From Toxorhynchites rutilus septentrionalis (taxonomy: Eukaryota > Arthropoda > Insecta > Diptera > Culicidae): a DNA stretch of 64,000 bases. Below the pieces are notes generated by a model. It was not told the origin of the DNA. It did not search any database and saw only the letters and a program-made list of their open reading frames with translations. Below, piece by piece: positions 45,914 to 58,059 of the stretch. The DNA lies in contig NC_073745.1 of NCBI RefSeq assembly GCF_029784135.1, positions 164,175,328 through 164,239,327 of the forward strand. The letters run 5' to 3'. The translations under genes and the position numbers were made by a program. Every line of letters starts with the position of its first letter. Positions within the stretch are counted from its first letter, which is position 1.

Positions 45914-46330
45914 TATACACAAAACTCGTTTGAGCAAATGCTGTACCAGCATAACTGTATAGCATTTTTAATGATATTTTGAAGCTCATTTAAAGTAAAA
46001 TGTGCTAAATATTCATCTTGGGTGTAGGTTTCATCATTCATAAGCCCGTCGGTGTTGGTCACCGGTCACCAATTCGTATACCAGGTCGTGCAACTTCCGG
46101 ATATGGAGGCTGATCATAGTATTCTGTTAAGGGAGATTGTTTGATTGTTTGTTGGCTGGGTAGAAGTTGAAACCTTTCCGGAGACGAATTCTTCGCACTG
46201 TATTGGGGGCAGCACAAAACTCTTTGGCCACACCTCGATCTGAAACATTCGACTCCTTTTGATGACCTATATGACATCTCTACGCGGGAAAAAAAGTTGA
46301 TGAGTCTGGGCCTAGGGAAACGGAAGGCAT
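45914..46330 (-). pseudogene. Pogo/D37-type transposase remnant
   Basis: The minus strand reads GVAKEFCAAPNTVRRIRLR, a helix-turn-helix-like block, then IRKLHDLVYELVTGD, and in a shifted frame NDETYTQDEYLAHFTLNEL, where the D of NDETY corresponds to the first catalytic aspartate. The order matches pogo-like Tc1/mariner-superfamily transposases (RARKLYDLL ... MDDETYVK). Stops and shifts are present. Mariner copy 2 inserted immediately beyond its readable end. Confidence 0.55.
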
Positions 46331-46845
46331 CTTGACATAGGACTGTGATTGTGTGTTGTAATTGCATTAGAATTGAGTTTTGTCATCGTTCAAAATCTGT
46401 AATTTTTAAATATATGTTTATAGATATTATAGGTGAGCTAACGGCGAACTGTAGACAAAAAGATTGCTCGTTGCGCAAAGCAATTTGTAGAAACATACCC
46501 ATCCTTATTACAGTTTTCAAATTACAGTTTTCGTAGAGTGACTATATCGAAATTAAAGACATATTCCTGTGTCAAAATATTTTGAACATTGGGTTCTTTT
46601 TAACATCTGTGATCAAAATTACACCAACGGCCTTCGTCAAAAAATAATTTTTACAGCTCAGTACGATATGAGTTAACAATATTAAGTAGCTGCTGTGCTC
46701 TGTTCGCGACCCGAATTTGCTCTAAAGGGTCATAACTGGTGACGAATCATGGACTTATGGTTACGACGTGGAAACTAAAGCTCACTCATCCCAATGGAAG
46801 TTGCTGCTTTAGATTACAGTATACAGCTACTCAATGCTGTAATCG
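46331..46845. other. Unassigned stretch
   Basis: A diverged copy of the 'gacataggact' motif occurs at 46334. No gene was seen. Confidence 0.35.
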
Positions 46846-47930
46846 GGGTTGACAACCATAATTTTCAAAAATCAGGACAAATGATAATAAAAATCAGGAC
46901 GAAATCAGTATAGCTCATATTGGATTGTCCGGAAAGTTCGTGCAAATTTTAGGGAAAGCAATTCATAAGCCTATTTTTTATAGGCAGATATACATTCATT
47001 CAATTTTCATATGCCCAGTTTTGTTCCACAATATTTCGCCATCTTTCATGCAGCTTAAAATTCTATCCTTCTTGAATAGACTTACTTTCTCGTCAGTTTT
47101 CAAGATATTTTTCAAGCTGTCCATAGAGTCGAAAGTTGTTTTTTTCTTGAGAGAATGATGTAATATTCAACTAGTTTAGCTGGTGTAGTATAATCTCCCA
47201 GCACCTCCCAGCCTAAATAATTTGTCGTGTTGTCAAAGAGGCATGAACATTGGAGTTGTCCTGATTGAATACAACGCCTACCATATTGATCAGTTCTGGA
47301 AGTTTATCCTGGTTTACATATTAAATATTCTCATATGGTTTTAAATGTACCTAAATATTATACATATAAAATCTGCCAAATTTCTGTAAATCTGTCATCC
47401 TTGAAGACAGAAAAGAGATACTTCGCAACACTCTCCTCAAGGTTCATTCATTCAATTCGCGCAGACGATGTTGTGCTTCATGTTCTGTCATGTTCTTTCA
47501 AATAAAAATCATGGATGAAATATGACTTTTTCCTATCGAAGCAATAGATCAATACCTTTTTTCGTAAACTGTGAAAATTAATACACAAAAAACTGTATCT
47601 GATAATGAGTTTTTAATGTTTCTACGATAACGCTAATCTTTTCGAAATAGATACCTAACTAATAAACGAAAGAAAAATGAACCATTATACAAGTGCGGAA
47701 CGGGGTGTTTTCATATAGGCTATTATGACAGTTTGCATTTATAACCAGGTAAACTTTGGCAGAGATTGGGGTATATTTATTACGGATAATATTGAAAAAG
47801 TTCAAAAATCAAAAAAATCAGGATAATTCCAGTAAAATCAGGCAAAATTGAGTGTTAGTCAGGGTACCAGTGAATATACCAAAAAGTCAAGAAAGTCAGG
47901 AAAAAATCAGGAAAGTTGGCATACCATTTA
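46846..47930. repeat. Repeat bounded by inverted 'aaatcagga' blocks, containing a mariner remnant
   Basis: The left border has 'ttgacaacc' followed by 'aaaaatcagga' twice. The right border has 'aaaaaatcaggataattcc' and several 'tcagg' words up to 'gttggcatacc'. The borders read as a weak inverted pair (ttgacaacc/ggtatgccaac). It may be a MITE family; the ends are not firmly set. Confidence 0.35.
46920..47315 (-). pseudogene. Mariner transposase 3' remnant, third family
   Basis: The minus strand reads LINMVGVVFNQDNSNVHASL followed by TTRQI, the second-aspartate block (HQDNARPH, here NQDNSNVH). Later comes HERWRNIVEQNWAYEN, the usual C-terminus. The middle, with the third catalytic aspartate, is shortened and shifted. 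The plus-strand border 'ggattgtccggaaagttcg' has the look of a mariner terminal repeat. Sequence and ends differ from both other mariner families here. Confidence 0.68.
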
Positions 47931-50900
47931 ACCGCGCATGCATACCTAGAGTATTGTACCATTTAGAATATATTGAAATAATCTAACTGATTATCAAATT
48001 ATCTACTCTTTTCAAACCCTTGCCACGTTTTATAATTCATTTCACAATCTCCCGAATTTTCCCCAAATCGCAGTACACTGTGCGGACGCGCTATAATATT
48101 CGATATAGCGTCGTCGCCGGTAGCTACGATGCCACACATATGTATCTGTTTGCGTGTGGTTGCTTTGATTGGTTTTTCCTGTTTCATACTTTTCTTCTGG
48201 CATGCCGATCATCGGGAATGAACAAAGCAGCCGTGTTTGCAACGCAATGAGGGGTAGTTGCAACCCCTATATCGATGGTAGTCTGGGCCGGATATATATT
48301 TTTTGTATCCAGAAAATATCAACGCGAAAGACTGTACCACGTGTTACCACCACCATCGATTGGACGCGGTTGGGTGTTTGGAAATTTGTGGTGAATATAG
48401 TTTACTCAACTAGGCTAAATGGTTCCATGTGACGGCATCTATCATGTTGATAAAATATATCTCTGAAAACTTATAGTCGTAGTTGGCAAACTGTCTGGAT
48501 TAAAATTTGTATTACATACAGGATAATTCACATTCAATCACATTGCCCATCTTCCAATCTTCAATGTTGCTGGATTTTTTATGGTGGGAATTAATTAATA
48601 CTTGCCAGAATATGTACAGAACAGAGCAATTATAAAACTAAATATAACTTGCATTCCGACAGCTTGACATTGTTTTTAAAGGATATTGCTCAATTATGAT
48701 GTTACATTCTACGATTGCACCATACGTGCCAAGCAAGAAACGAATTTAAAGAATGTTTGGTGGAGGAGCAATTGATTTGTTATGTAATAAACGGGTGTTT
48801 GTGGAGTCTACGGATTTAGTGTAGAATGATGGCCATCTGATGGCTGACAGGGTCTTGATGTTCGCCATTGATTTAGTATTGGTAGTCATCCACATTATGT
48901 TTGGCATCATCATAATGTGATCACTTGTACTTAGTTGGAGTGTATCATTTCCGTGTGTTCACAGAGTCTTCGTAATTTGAGCCAGAAAACGATCATGTTA
49001 TAAACCTGGCATCAACACCATTTATAATCGAGGAAGCATCCGAGTTCACCCAAAAAAGACATCTTGATGTGTTAATTATATGACAAACTTCGAATTGTGT
49101 TAGGTCAGGTATGCGCAATACATCTCAATAAAATTATAAATAAATAGAAAAATGCGCCACATTCTCATTCCACAATCGTGCTTATTATGGAGCCTTCATA
49201 GCTCAATGAAATATTTTTCGCGGCATTGTATTAGTCGTTGCACTCGGCTCTGGTATGCCGCTCTGTTTGAGGCTAGCGAAGGGTCTGGCGCTCTTATCGG
49301 TGGAATATAATGAGTATGACAAATCGGTTGATAAGTTGTAGCGAAATCCGGCTGCTGCCCTTTGGTGTGTTTTTGCTTCTTATTCGAAATGCGGGTTCGC
49401 CCCGTCAAATGTCGGACAAGGCAGGTGTTGTTGGATATGTGGTTGAAAACAACTTGTCTTATAGTTTACTCCAAACGAAAACTGTAACACGGTTTAAACC
49501 GGGTAAAAATATTCGATGCTGGATCATGGAACAGTTTATAAATGATTACTATAAATGAAGGCTATTTTGACTCTTTGGCCTCTGAAAAATACTGAGAACA
49601 AATTTGAAAGCTTTTTTTGCACAAAAATAGTGCAATACCTAGAACCGATTGAATTATTATTGTTAGGATATCATCATTGTGATTAATTTTTCTGGGGATA
49701 GGAGGAAAATTGTGGTTTTTTGACGATTTCGAATCTTCCCATCTTAACAGCTTCATCACATTGTCCCATCTGAAAACATAGGTCCAGTACGTGGGAATAG
49801 TATGACAAATCCAATCTGTACTGCATTAATTAAGGGAACGCACGAGCACTGAGAATCAAAGCGCCGGGAAATCCACTTCAAGCCGGAAACAACCTACTTA
49901 TTACGATGCTGAGCGCAAACTAGCTTTTCAATTTACACAAAAAGGAAACAAACGAAGCACAGACGATGAAACTCAAACACCCTACTCTTAGATTGACGAT
50001 TCTTACGAATATGTTCAACCTGAGTAGACTGAATAGGCCTCACATCGACTCCGCACATTGATAGTGTTCTTCACTTTTTGATGCACTGTTATGTTAATGC
50101 GGTTTTCCAAGATAGTCATAATTTTTGTTACACTTTCCAAGAGAAAATTGTGTTGGTTCTGAATCGGGCTTGAAATAATGAAGAATGTGTAAATGTACAC
50201 ATCAACAAAAACAGTTATCAATTAGCGGTTTACTGATATGTTGCTCTTAATAAACCCGTTGGAACGCGTTCGATGATTAATCACGCCAATCATATGTGTC
50301 TGTAGTCCAAATTTAAATTCCAAAAACAAACGCTGAAAACCGGATTGAGCTTTACGTCAATCATCTTTACACCTTGATTTTTTTTACACTACAGCAGCAG
50401 CAGCCAGCAGCATTCACCACTCGCCCTCAGGCGCTCCCGAGAATGTCAGTGTGCAGTTGGCCCGTGGTTTCATGAAAACAGTTCAACAAAAGAAGCAAAC
50501 GAATTGAAAAGTATCAAATATCATAATCTTCGGTGCCTTCATGTGTTCATTCATAAATAATTTATTACAAACTTTGGCGGTTGCATTTCGTTGGCTTTGA
50601 CGCGGGCGCATCTCGTTCGATCTTCTTCTGTGGCAACCCGTCGGAAAGGTGGTGAGCCGTTTTAACGCTTCAATGAATGCTGGTCATGCCTAAGACATAT
50701 CAATGTCTCAATACGATTGTATGTTTACCTTTGTAAGTTCCCGGATTAAGAACTATGAAAAGGGAAAAAAACAACTTTCGACTTTCTGTCACAACAATGC
50801 ACTTGCGATCGAGAACATATCCGGCGGTTGTTGAAATTTTATATCTAGATAGGTTGTTCGTCATCGAAAAAGGGAATTTAACACATGAACACAACAACAG

Positions 50901-51035
50901 GTATCAATTTGTAAACACAATTCATGTTCGGGTTGATAAGACACCGCGTCGCACACATGGCCAGGCACACACTTATCAGTCTTGTAAATTATTCCCAGTT
51001 ATGGATTTAAATCAATAATAAAAAATGCCTTTCAG
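47931..51035. other. Unassigned stretch, 3.1 kb
   Basis: No gene or element was recognised. A short CAG repeat lies at 50393-50412. Open frames between 48.0 and 49.6 kb on both strands are short and unsupported. Confidence 0.3.
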
Positions 51036-51193
51036 CGGGTGTGTTTTTGGAATTTTGTGATTGGGTGTCTGGGTTTACCGAGTGGCGTTGAGCTCGTGGC
51101 TGTGACGTGTACGATACTGGTCTTGTTGATTTGCTATTTATTGGAAACACTCGTGATTCCGATTTTTATAGCACATTCCGGCCTATCGGGAGC
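51036..51193 (+). CDS. Candidate exon with a hydrophobic (membrane-like) segment
   Basis: A 158-bp stretch lies between an acceptor-like 'aaaatgcctttcag' ending at 51035 and a donor GC|GTAAGC starting at 51194. The frame is open throughout, GC content is clearly above the flanks, and the peptide contains LVAVTCTILVLLICYLLE, a credible transmembrane helix, followed by TLVIPIFIAHSGLSG. The next codon after the donor would be a stop (51195), so splicing would be required. No family was recognised. It may be an exon of a membrane protein or a chance frame. Confidence 0.35.
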
Positions 51194-52494
51194 GTAAGCG
51201 CGGCGTAAAAAACTTCAAGTTGCACTTATCAATATCAGACACTTAAGAAGGTTCATTTGATACGCATAGAGAAAATGCACATGGAATTTGGCCCACTGAC
51301 TGTAAACTGCAGTATTCCGATGAACATTTCTATCGTGCATAAAACAATAACCGATAGCTGTTCAGCATGAAGCTTGGTTTTCCATCCATTATCGGGATCG
51401 ATATCTTTAATATACAAATTATAGGCTCATTTTTGTAAGTTTCGGTTCCTCCATAATTGAATCGATTCCATTGTTTTAATTTGTTAGAGCATTGTTGGCC
51501 GCTATTGAAATAGTAAGGAGTATCCTTGATGTGCAAAGTTAACATTTGTCATGTACATCATCGAAAATAGTTCAGTTCGACCCTTTTCGATTTTTCTACG
51601 TCATGTGTGAGAATATTTATCGGGTAAAGGTACAATGATCCCGTCCAGTGGGTGTTGGTGTCATGAATTTTATGTGGGTCACACAAAATAGCTCTGAAAA
51701 TATGTTCGAAAGAAGGAAAGTCCACATTGCAGCAGAGTAATACTTCCGTGTCTGATGATAGCTCCTGTTTCTACTATGTCTTCACCATTCCCTCCAGAAC
51801 TCGTGTGCTCGTGTAGATATATCACATAACAAAACAAAATATATCGATTCCCCATATAAAACGTGTATAATAAGCCACCTGATTGTAGAAGTGAAATTGA
51901 TCAGGGTGTAGAGTCATGGAAAGGTGAACTGGAGAAAGATAGACGTTAGATAGCAGTGGCACATGAGACATAGGCAACTTCAACATTCACTTTGTGTATG
52001 TTGTTAAACAAGAGAGAGATCCATATCACATACAGGAGGCATTTCTTTTTAACCACTTCTTTTTCTTGTTCAGTAAGCAAATCAAACTGCCGCCACCGCC
52101 ACCTTCCAGTACTACGGTCTGACTATACTGATATGACACAAATTGATGTGCCTCTTCAATTTCGGTTATGCTTTCACCATCATGGGGTACTTGTTCCTAC
52201 AACTTCTCACATAACTTTTTTTTCTTCATTCCATCTACACAAGCGACATTTTTATAATCATGCTGTAAATTAACGCTGATAATCCCAGTAGGCATGTAGG
52301 TTTTCCCACCAAAAGTTGTAAGGTTTTTGTGTGATGTGAAAATTCCGCCAATGCCTACTTCGCATGATTTTATCTCCTCATTGGAATTATCGTTCCATAA
52401 AGCAATTTAACATTTTCAACACATCATATCTTGCATCATTATTCTTAGAAATTGGGTCAGTTTTCGAAGCTATATAATATGACAAGATTAGACT
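51194..52494. other. Unassigned stretch
   Basis: Nothing was recognised. Confidence 0.3.
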
Positions 52495-52504
52495 TCCGAG
52501 ATTG

Positions 52505-52560
52505 CTTTGAAAAAAAAATCCGATATGAACGAGAATTGAACCCGAAGTCGCTATGCATTC
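52505..52560 (-). repeat. tRNA-like SINE fragment (weak)
   Basis: The minus strand holds 'ttcgggttcaattctcgttc', a good B-box match (GGTTCAATTC). A clear A box and tail are absent. It could be the remains of a SINE head of a family other than SINE-A. Confidence 0.3.
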
Positions 52561-53230
52561 GGGAATCCGGTGTCAAATCGCATGACAATGAAGGCGCGGA
52601 ATAATTCGTTTGCAAAATGCTTCTTCCAACGAATCAATTTTGACACGCGCTGCGGCATGTCGCACCGTCATGTTGAAACCACAGCTGATATCGGCACTAA
52701 ATTGCAGCACATGAAAGTGATCATGGCCCTGTATCGATTACCAACAACTTTTACGTTCTTTTCGGCATATTTTTTTAAACCAATGAATCGAACCAATGAT
52801 TCCACTGGCGCATCAAGCGTCGTCATGCATTGTACGACATCTCAGACGGTACGTGTTATACTTAGGAGTAAAAAAGTCACAGGAGGTTGTGTCCGAGACA
52901 CGACCGCACAGTTGACGTAGGATTACGTTAGGCTATCTGCCGTATGCTGATTTTTTCTCGGTTGACGCCTCGCCCCGTTAGCGTGAAAATTTGTTGCTTC
53001 GCTGCTCTGGGAATAATTTGCGCTGCACAGTGAGAACATTCAGTTTGTTCGCATTACATCTGTAAGTATGTATTCACTACTTCTTTTTCGAAATGCGGAA
53101 CGCAAAAGATTTGCATCAATTGATTGAAAATATTTCTATGCGACTTTTTCAATAAAGCAAAATTATATACTTTTCGAAACAAACTATTGAATAAATGTAA
53201 AATACAAAAGCTGATATTCCGGATTGCATC
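52561..53230. other. Unassigned stretch with a dispersed motif
   Basis: It contains TGACGTAGGATT at 52913-52924, preceded by 'gtccgagacacgaccgcac'. A frame of 116 codons crosses it but shows no domain and probably runs through repeat sequence. Confidence 0.35.
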
Positions 53231-54890
53231 TTGTTCTTTATTCTTTATTATTATTTGATTCATCTGACAGAAATAGTCTTAATGTCTATCACGTTTAAAA
53301 CCACATGCAGTCTTCTTATACTATTAACATATTGTAACGTGGACATTCCAAGTTCAAACAATAATTCAACAGACGAAAATATGCGGACCATTGCATCGTA
53401 CTTTGTTTGGTTGTATCCATACAAAGTACGATGGAATCCCGGCTGCATTAGGGATCGATATCTAAGCATCCTACCCGAGGCTCGAAAGTTCAAAAGCGAT
53501 AGGAGATAAGAGCAGTCCACATCGCCATTAAGTAGTTTAACAACAAACGTCGCTTGTCGAATCTTCCGTCTCCGATCAAGTGTTTCAAGTCCAAACAAGC
53601 GACATCTGTCAGGATATGCCGGTAGGTTCAATGGGTCACGCCACCGTAAATTTCTGAGTGCAAGCCGTACAAACCTCTTTTGCACTCGTTCAATCCTTAG
53701 GTTCCACGTGACATCATTAGGAGCCCAAACAGCAGATGCATTCTCCAGGATCGGGCGAACAAGTGAGCAATACAATGCTTTCAAGCAATGCGGGTCTTTG
53801 AAATCTTTGGCAATCTTAAATAGGAAGCCGAGTTGTCGGTTTGCCCTAGAGATTGTCGAAGTATAATGAAAATAGAAGGAAAGTTTAGGATCCATCACTT
53901 CATCTACTCTCTCAAGAACATTCTCAACGATGTGATAGTCAAAAATGATTGGGTCCTTGGATCGATGAAAGGTCATGACATGGCATTTACCGATGCTAAT
54001 AACAAGTTTGTTTTTGCGGCACCAGTGAACAAACTCATCGAGTAGCCTTTGAAGGCGTAGACAATCCCCGATGCAACGTACCACGACATAGATCTTCAAA
54101 TCATCAGCATACATAAGTTTGTTCTTGAAGCCTAATGAAGATGCAGTGTCATTGAAATGAAACACGAACAGTAAAGGTCCCGAATTGCTTCCATCAAACG
54201 AAGCTTCCTATCAGTAAGGTACGACGACAACCACGACACCAATCTGTTCGATGTGCCCATCCGTGATAGTGAACACAATAGCACTTTGTGGTCGATTTTA
54301 TCAAAAGGCCCCTTTAGGTTTGTGTAGATCACGTCTACCTGTGCCTTTTGTTCTAAAGCTTCGAAACAGGTACTGATGAAATCCAACAGATTGGAAGTTG
54401 CGGATCTACCAGGAATGAAACCGTGCTGATCGGATGAAATGTGGGACTTAGTAGCGTGTAGAATTTGATCACTGACGATAATCTCAAAAATTTTCGATGC
54501 AACGGGAAGGCTGGATATTCCACGATATTTCTTCACATTACGACGATCCCCACTTTTGTGTACAGGTAACTTATATGGTTCTTTCCAGCACATGGGAAAC
54601 ACTTCTTTTTCGAACGAATGTCTGAAAATGAAGGCAAGCGGCTCCGCAACTGCACTTATGCAGCGACGGAAGACAGATGCAGGAAAACCATCCGATCCAG
54701 GAGAAAATAAATACTCAATTTCTTGGAGGCGTCGATGATCGTTGCAGGTAATGTTTTGAACGTATCCAAATCTACTGCATCCGCAACGATATTAGACATA
54801 GCCAGTTCAGCATCGGGATCGCTAGATGGCAGTCGAGGGAAGTAAGAAATATATTGTCCAGCTTGGTCCTCAATCCTCTTACATCCTGGT
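53231..54890 (-). pseudogene. Jockey/CR1-type LINE, dead reverse transcriptase
   Basis: This is a non-LTR reverse transcriptase on the minus strand. The order is SPGSDGFPASVF (about 54700), VHKSGDRRNVKKYRGIS, DQHGFIPGRSATSNLLDF, then motif A as YTNLKGPFDKID, where the catalytic D of TDLK.AFD has become N. After SYLTDRKLRL about 16 codons, including the usual SGVPQ, are deleted with a frameshift, and the chain resumes GSNSGPLLF and LMYADDLKIY (YADD motif kept). The C-terminal ISRANRQLGFLFKIAKDF and RIERVQKRFVRLALRNL are typical of Jockey-group elements without RNase H. The tail is (TAA)-rich (53231-53258). No endonuclease was found, so it is also 5'-truncated. Confidence 0.85.
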
Positions 54891-55290
54891 AATAAATCCA
54901 GACGGCATCATCGACGGAAGTAGAAGTATGCTACAACACAGACTGATTGAGTGCTGGGGTCAAGAGAATAGAATGAATATACTCGCCTGTGATGGGAACC
55001 CTTGGGTTCCCACCGTCCTTATCATAACGCATTGGAACATCGATCATGTCTGCATTGCATCTACCAGTGGTGTAATGGATGTTGGCGTCAGGTTGACAAC
55101 GGGAGATTTCTGAAATTTTTGGACAGAAATCTCCTCGAACTCACGGAACATGATGCCCTCTGGTCAAGACGAAGGGTCCATTGCTTTGGATTTCAAAGCT
55201 GGATCAAGCCCGACTTTGAATGAAATGAAGGTCATGTTGCCGATGTCTGCTCTTATTGAATAAGCCTCAGTTTAAGGTACTGTAATGTGC
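54891..55290. other. Unassigned stretch
   Basis: It may include more degraded upstream LINE sequence, but nothing is readable. Confidence 0.3.
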
Positions 55291-56029
55291 TATAGGGTTG
55301 GGGAAAACAGAAATGTCGTATTTCTGATCGAAATTTGACGCTTTATTTAACATACTTAAAATTATCCAAAGTCAAATATGCGCCGTTTTATTCGCAAACT
55401 TGTTGCCATTTAGAAGGCAACTTCATTATCCCCCCTTATAAAACCCCACCTCCTTATTTGCAAAAAACTCAGACAGCCAGTTTTCGCAAGCTTCTTTTGA
55501 GGCAAACTTAGTATCACCAAGAGCGTTTTGCATGGACCGGAAGAGATGTTAATCACTTGGAGCCAAGTCCGGACTATACGGTGGGTACAATAGGACATCC
55601 CATCCGAGCTCCCGTAGCTTCTGGCGGATCATCAAAGATATGTGAGGCCGAGCGTTGTCCTAGTGGAAAACAACACCATTCCTATTGATCATTTCTGACC
55701 GCTTCTGGTCAATCGCCTGCTTCAAACGGTTAAGCTGCTCACAGTAGAGAACCGAGTTGAGGGTCTGGCCATAGTTGAGCAGTTCATAGTGGGTGATTCC
55801 CTTCCAATCCCACCAAAACCTTACTGGCCGTCAATCCGGGCTCAGCGATGGTTTGGGCCGGCTCACCGCGCTTCGACCACGACTTTTTTCGCTTTAGGTT
55901 GTCGTACGTGATCCACTTTTCATCACCAGTTACCATCTTCTTCAAAAATGGGTCGAGTTCGTTCCGTTTCAGCAGTGCATCGCAGGCGTTGATTCGGTCT
56001 AAAAGATTTTTTTGAGTCAACTCGTGTGG

Positions 56030-56830
56030 CGGGGGTCTCCGTAGCCACATTGGCTGCGCGTTCGCTTAGTAAGCGATCGATCGTGAGTTCAAAACTCAGG
56101 GCCCTCATTGACCATATTTGTGTTGTTACAGAATAACTACGTCCACGCAACAATCATCAGGGATGGAGATCGATCCACGGTCGAAATAAGATCGATTCAT
56201 CCATACAACTGCTCTGCTCTGCAAGACACATCGGGTTGCTATTCTATTAATAACTCAACAATGATCATATCAACTGTCTCCGCTGTCCGGTCTAATTGGA
56301 CAATGGAAGAACAGAACGAACGGTGCGAACGGAACGAACAGAACGGTGCTCCCGTGGCCGAGTGGTTAGCGTCATAACTAACATGCCGGGTGTTCGGGTT
56401 CGATTCCCGTTCTGGTCGGGGGAATTTTTCGTCAAAGAAATTTCCTCCGACTTGCACTGTGATCACGCGTATTCTAGAGCTTGCCACTCAGAATGCATTC
56501 AAGGCGTGTTATTTGGCATAGAAATCTCAACTAAGTACTAATAAAAATGACGCAAGTAATACTACGTTGAGACGGCGAAGTTCCTCTAGGAACGTTAGTG
56601 CCATTGAAGAAGAAGAAGAAGAACAGAACGAATACTCTTACGCCTAAATGGCTACTGTGAAATGTAATGTACTATATGTATAGAAGGAATACTATAACGC
56701 CGAAAAATGGCAACTGTGTAATGTGCTAATTATATATATAATAAATATGTGACATGTACACGATTAAAATTCGGCTCTGTTACAGCTAAAATGCTAATGA
56801 GTCTGAAATAAACAAATGGGATAAAAAAAA
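56030..56830 (+). mobile_element. SINE-B (tRNA-headed, poly-A) with a SINE-A inside
   Basis: It starts 'cgggggtctccgtagccac', has a B-box-like GAGTTCAAAACTC at 56085-56097, and ends 'ggataaaaaaaa'. The 10-bp target duplication ACTCGTGTGG lies at 56020-56029 and 56831-56840, within the mariner pseudogene. Without the nested SINE-A it is about 516 bp, long for a SINE. Mobilisation by a partner LINE is inferred from the tail and duplication. The open frames in it are artefacts. Confidence 0.85.
56346..56620 (+). mobile_element. SINE-A copy, full length, plus strand
   Basis: The A box TGGCCGAGTGGT is at 56355-56366 and the B box GGTTCGATTCC at 56397-56407. The body ends 'gtgccattgaagaagaagaa'. 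The 10-bp target duplication GAACAGAACG lies at 56336-56345 and 56621-56630. The 275-bp length matches the copy at 32967. The head resembles a type-II tRNA (Ser/Leu); cloverleaf folding was not checked. Confidence 0.92.
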
Positions 56831-57334
56831 ACTCGTGTGGCACCCATACATCCAACTTTTTTTGGAATCCAATCTTCTGCAAATGGTTCCAAACGGTTTT
56901 ATGGTCTATACCCAGTTCTTGGCCAATCGAGCGAGTGCTCACATGCCGGTCTACTTGGATGATTTCAACGATTTTATCGGTTTCCACAACGATTGGCCTA
57001 CCAGTACGGGGTGTATCTTCGACAGCCACTACACCAGAACGAAATCGATCAAACCAACGCTGTGCTGTGCGAATCGTTACAGTATCGGGTCCATAAACTA
57101 CACGAATTTTTTCGGTCGCCTTCGTTGCAGTTTTACCTCGCAGGTAGTAAAAACGTAAAATATGGTAAAATATTTCTTGCTTGGTGGACTCTATCTTTGA
57201 CGCGCTATAACTTGAGACTGAAAAGGACAATCACAACACTGTCAAAACGACACTTGTAGCACAGATTGTCGTCTTTAAATAGCCGTATAGTATGACCCGG
57301 CAATATACGACATTTCTTTTTCCCCAACCCAATA

Positions 57335-58059
57335 AATATATGTTACATGGAATGAGCTGATGACCACACTATGTATTCCCAATAACACACAATATTTACA
57401 TACTAAATAAAGGCGAATGAACTTGGTAGTTTCAAGCTTCTATGATGGAAAGTACATAAAAACAATTACTCGATTGAATCTGTTATTGTAAAATACCCCA
57501 ACGATTAATCCATAATCAATTAAATGAAAACTTTAGAAATCTCTAGCCGTGATATGACGGTTCCCTGTCAGTTGCACCTGGTGAAAGAAAATATAAAAGT
57601 GAAGAGTATTTTTTATCTTAGTTTTAATTTTATAAAAAGACGACTCTTTCGTTTCAAAGCAATATTAGTAGTCCTGAAAAGGACTGGATTTGATTACTCG
57701 TGTTGTGCGAACTCTACTGCGTGATGTGATGTTTTAGTTAGACGTAGCAGTTGTTCACTTTTTGGCGGCGGTAGCTTTTTTCAGTCGCAAATGTTCTTCT
57801 CTATAATTCAACAAGTCAGTTAGTCAGACATGCTCTCGTTATTCCGGAGCGGTCGAAAGGGTCGACCACAAGAATCTGAATTCTAGGTTTTCAGAAACAC
57901 GTGACATGTGCGACGCATATCAATAGAAAATCACACATGAAACTCATATTTTATTTTTCATTATACAGTCTCGTATTCTAATTTCGTATTTCTAGTGCAA
58001 ATGCACTGGATGTTAGTGCGAAGATTGCTTTTGCAAATGGATCAATTTCCATTGCTTGA
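57335..58059. other. Unassigned stretch
   Basis: Nothing was recognised. Confidence 0.3.

Larger units (their letters stand above)
55370..57194 (-). pseudogene. Mariner transposase pseudogene, second family
   Basis: On the minus strand, from 57194 the expected initiator ATG reads ATA before ESTKQEIFYHILRFYY. The N-terminal half is open through YGPDTVTIRTAQRWF and GIDHKTVWNHLQKIGF to WVPHE, where the SINE interrupts. It resumes with LTQKNLLDRINACD and VTGDEKWITYDN (first catalytic D kept). A small deletion after TASKVL shifts the frame. Later the Gln of HQDNARPH is a TAG stop, and the Tyr right after the third catalytic aspartate (LAPSD*HLF) is a stop. The normal stop codon is lost. The copy is dead many times over and older than copy 2. 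Confidence 0.92.
55293..57332 (-). mobile_element. Mariner element of a second family, split by a SINE
   Basis: The ends are TAGGGTTGGGGAAAA (55293) and, on the minus strand from 57332, TTGGGTTGGGGAAAA. Both continue with AGAAATGTCGTAT. TA flanks lie at 55291-55292 and 57333-57334. Without the 801-bp insert and its 10-bp duplication the element is 1,229 bp. The transposase is related to the copy-1/copy-2 family but clearly distinct. Confidence 0.92.

Noticed and set aside
52570..52920. A 116-codon frame
   Set aside because: It ends in a dispersed repeat motif, begins in a tRNA-like fragment and shows no domain.
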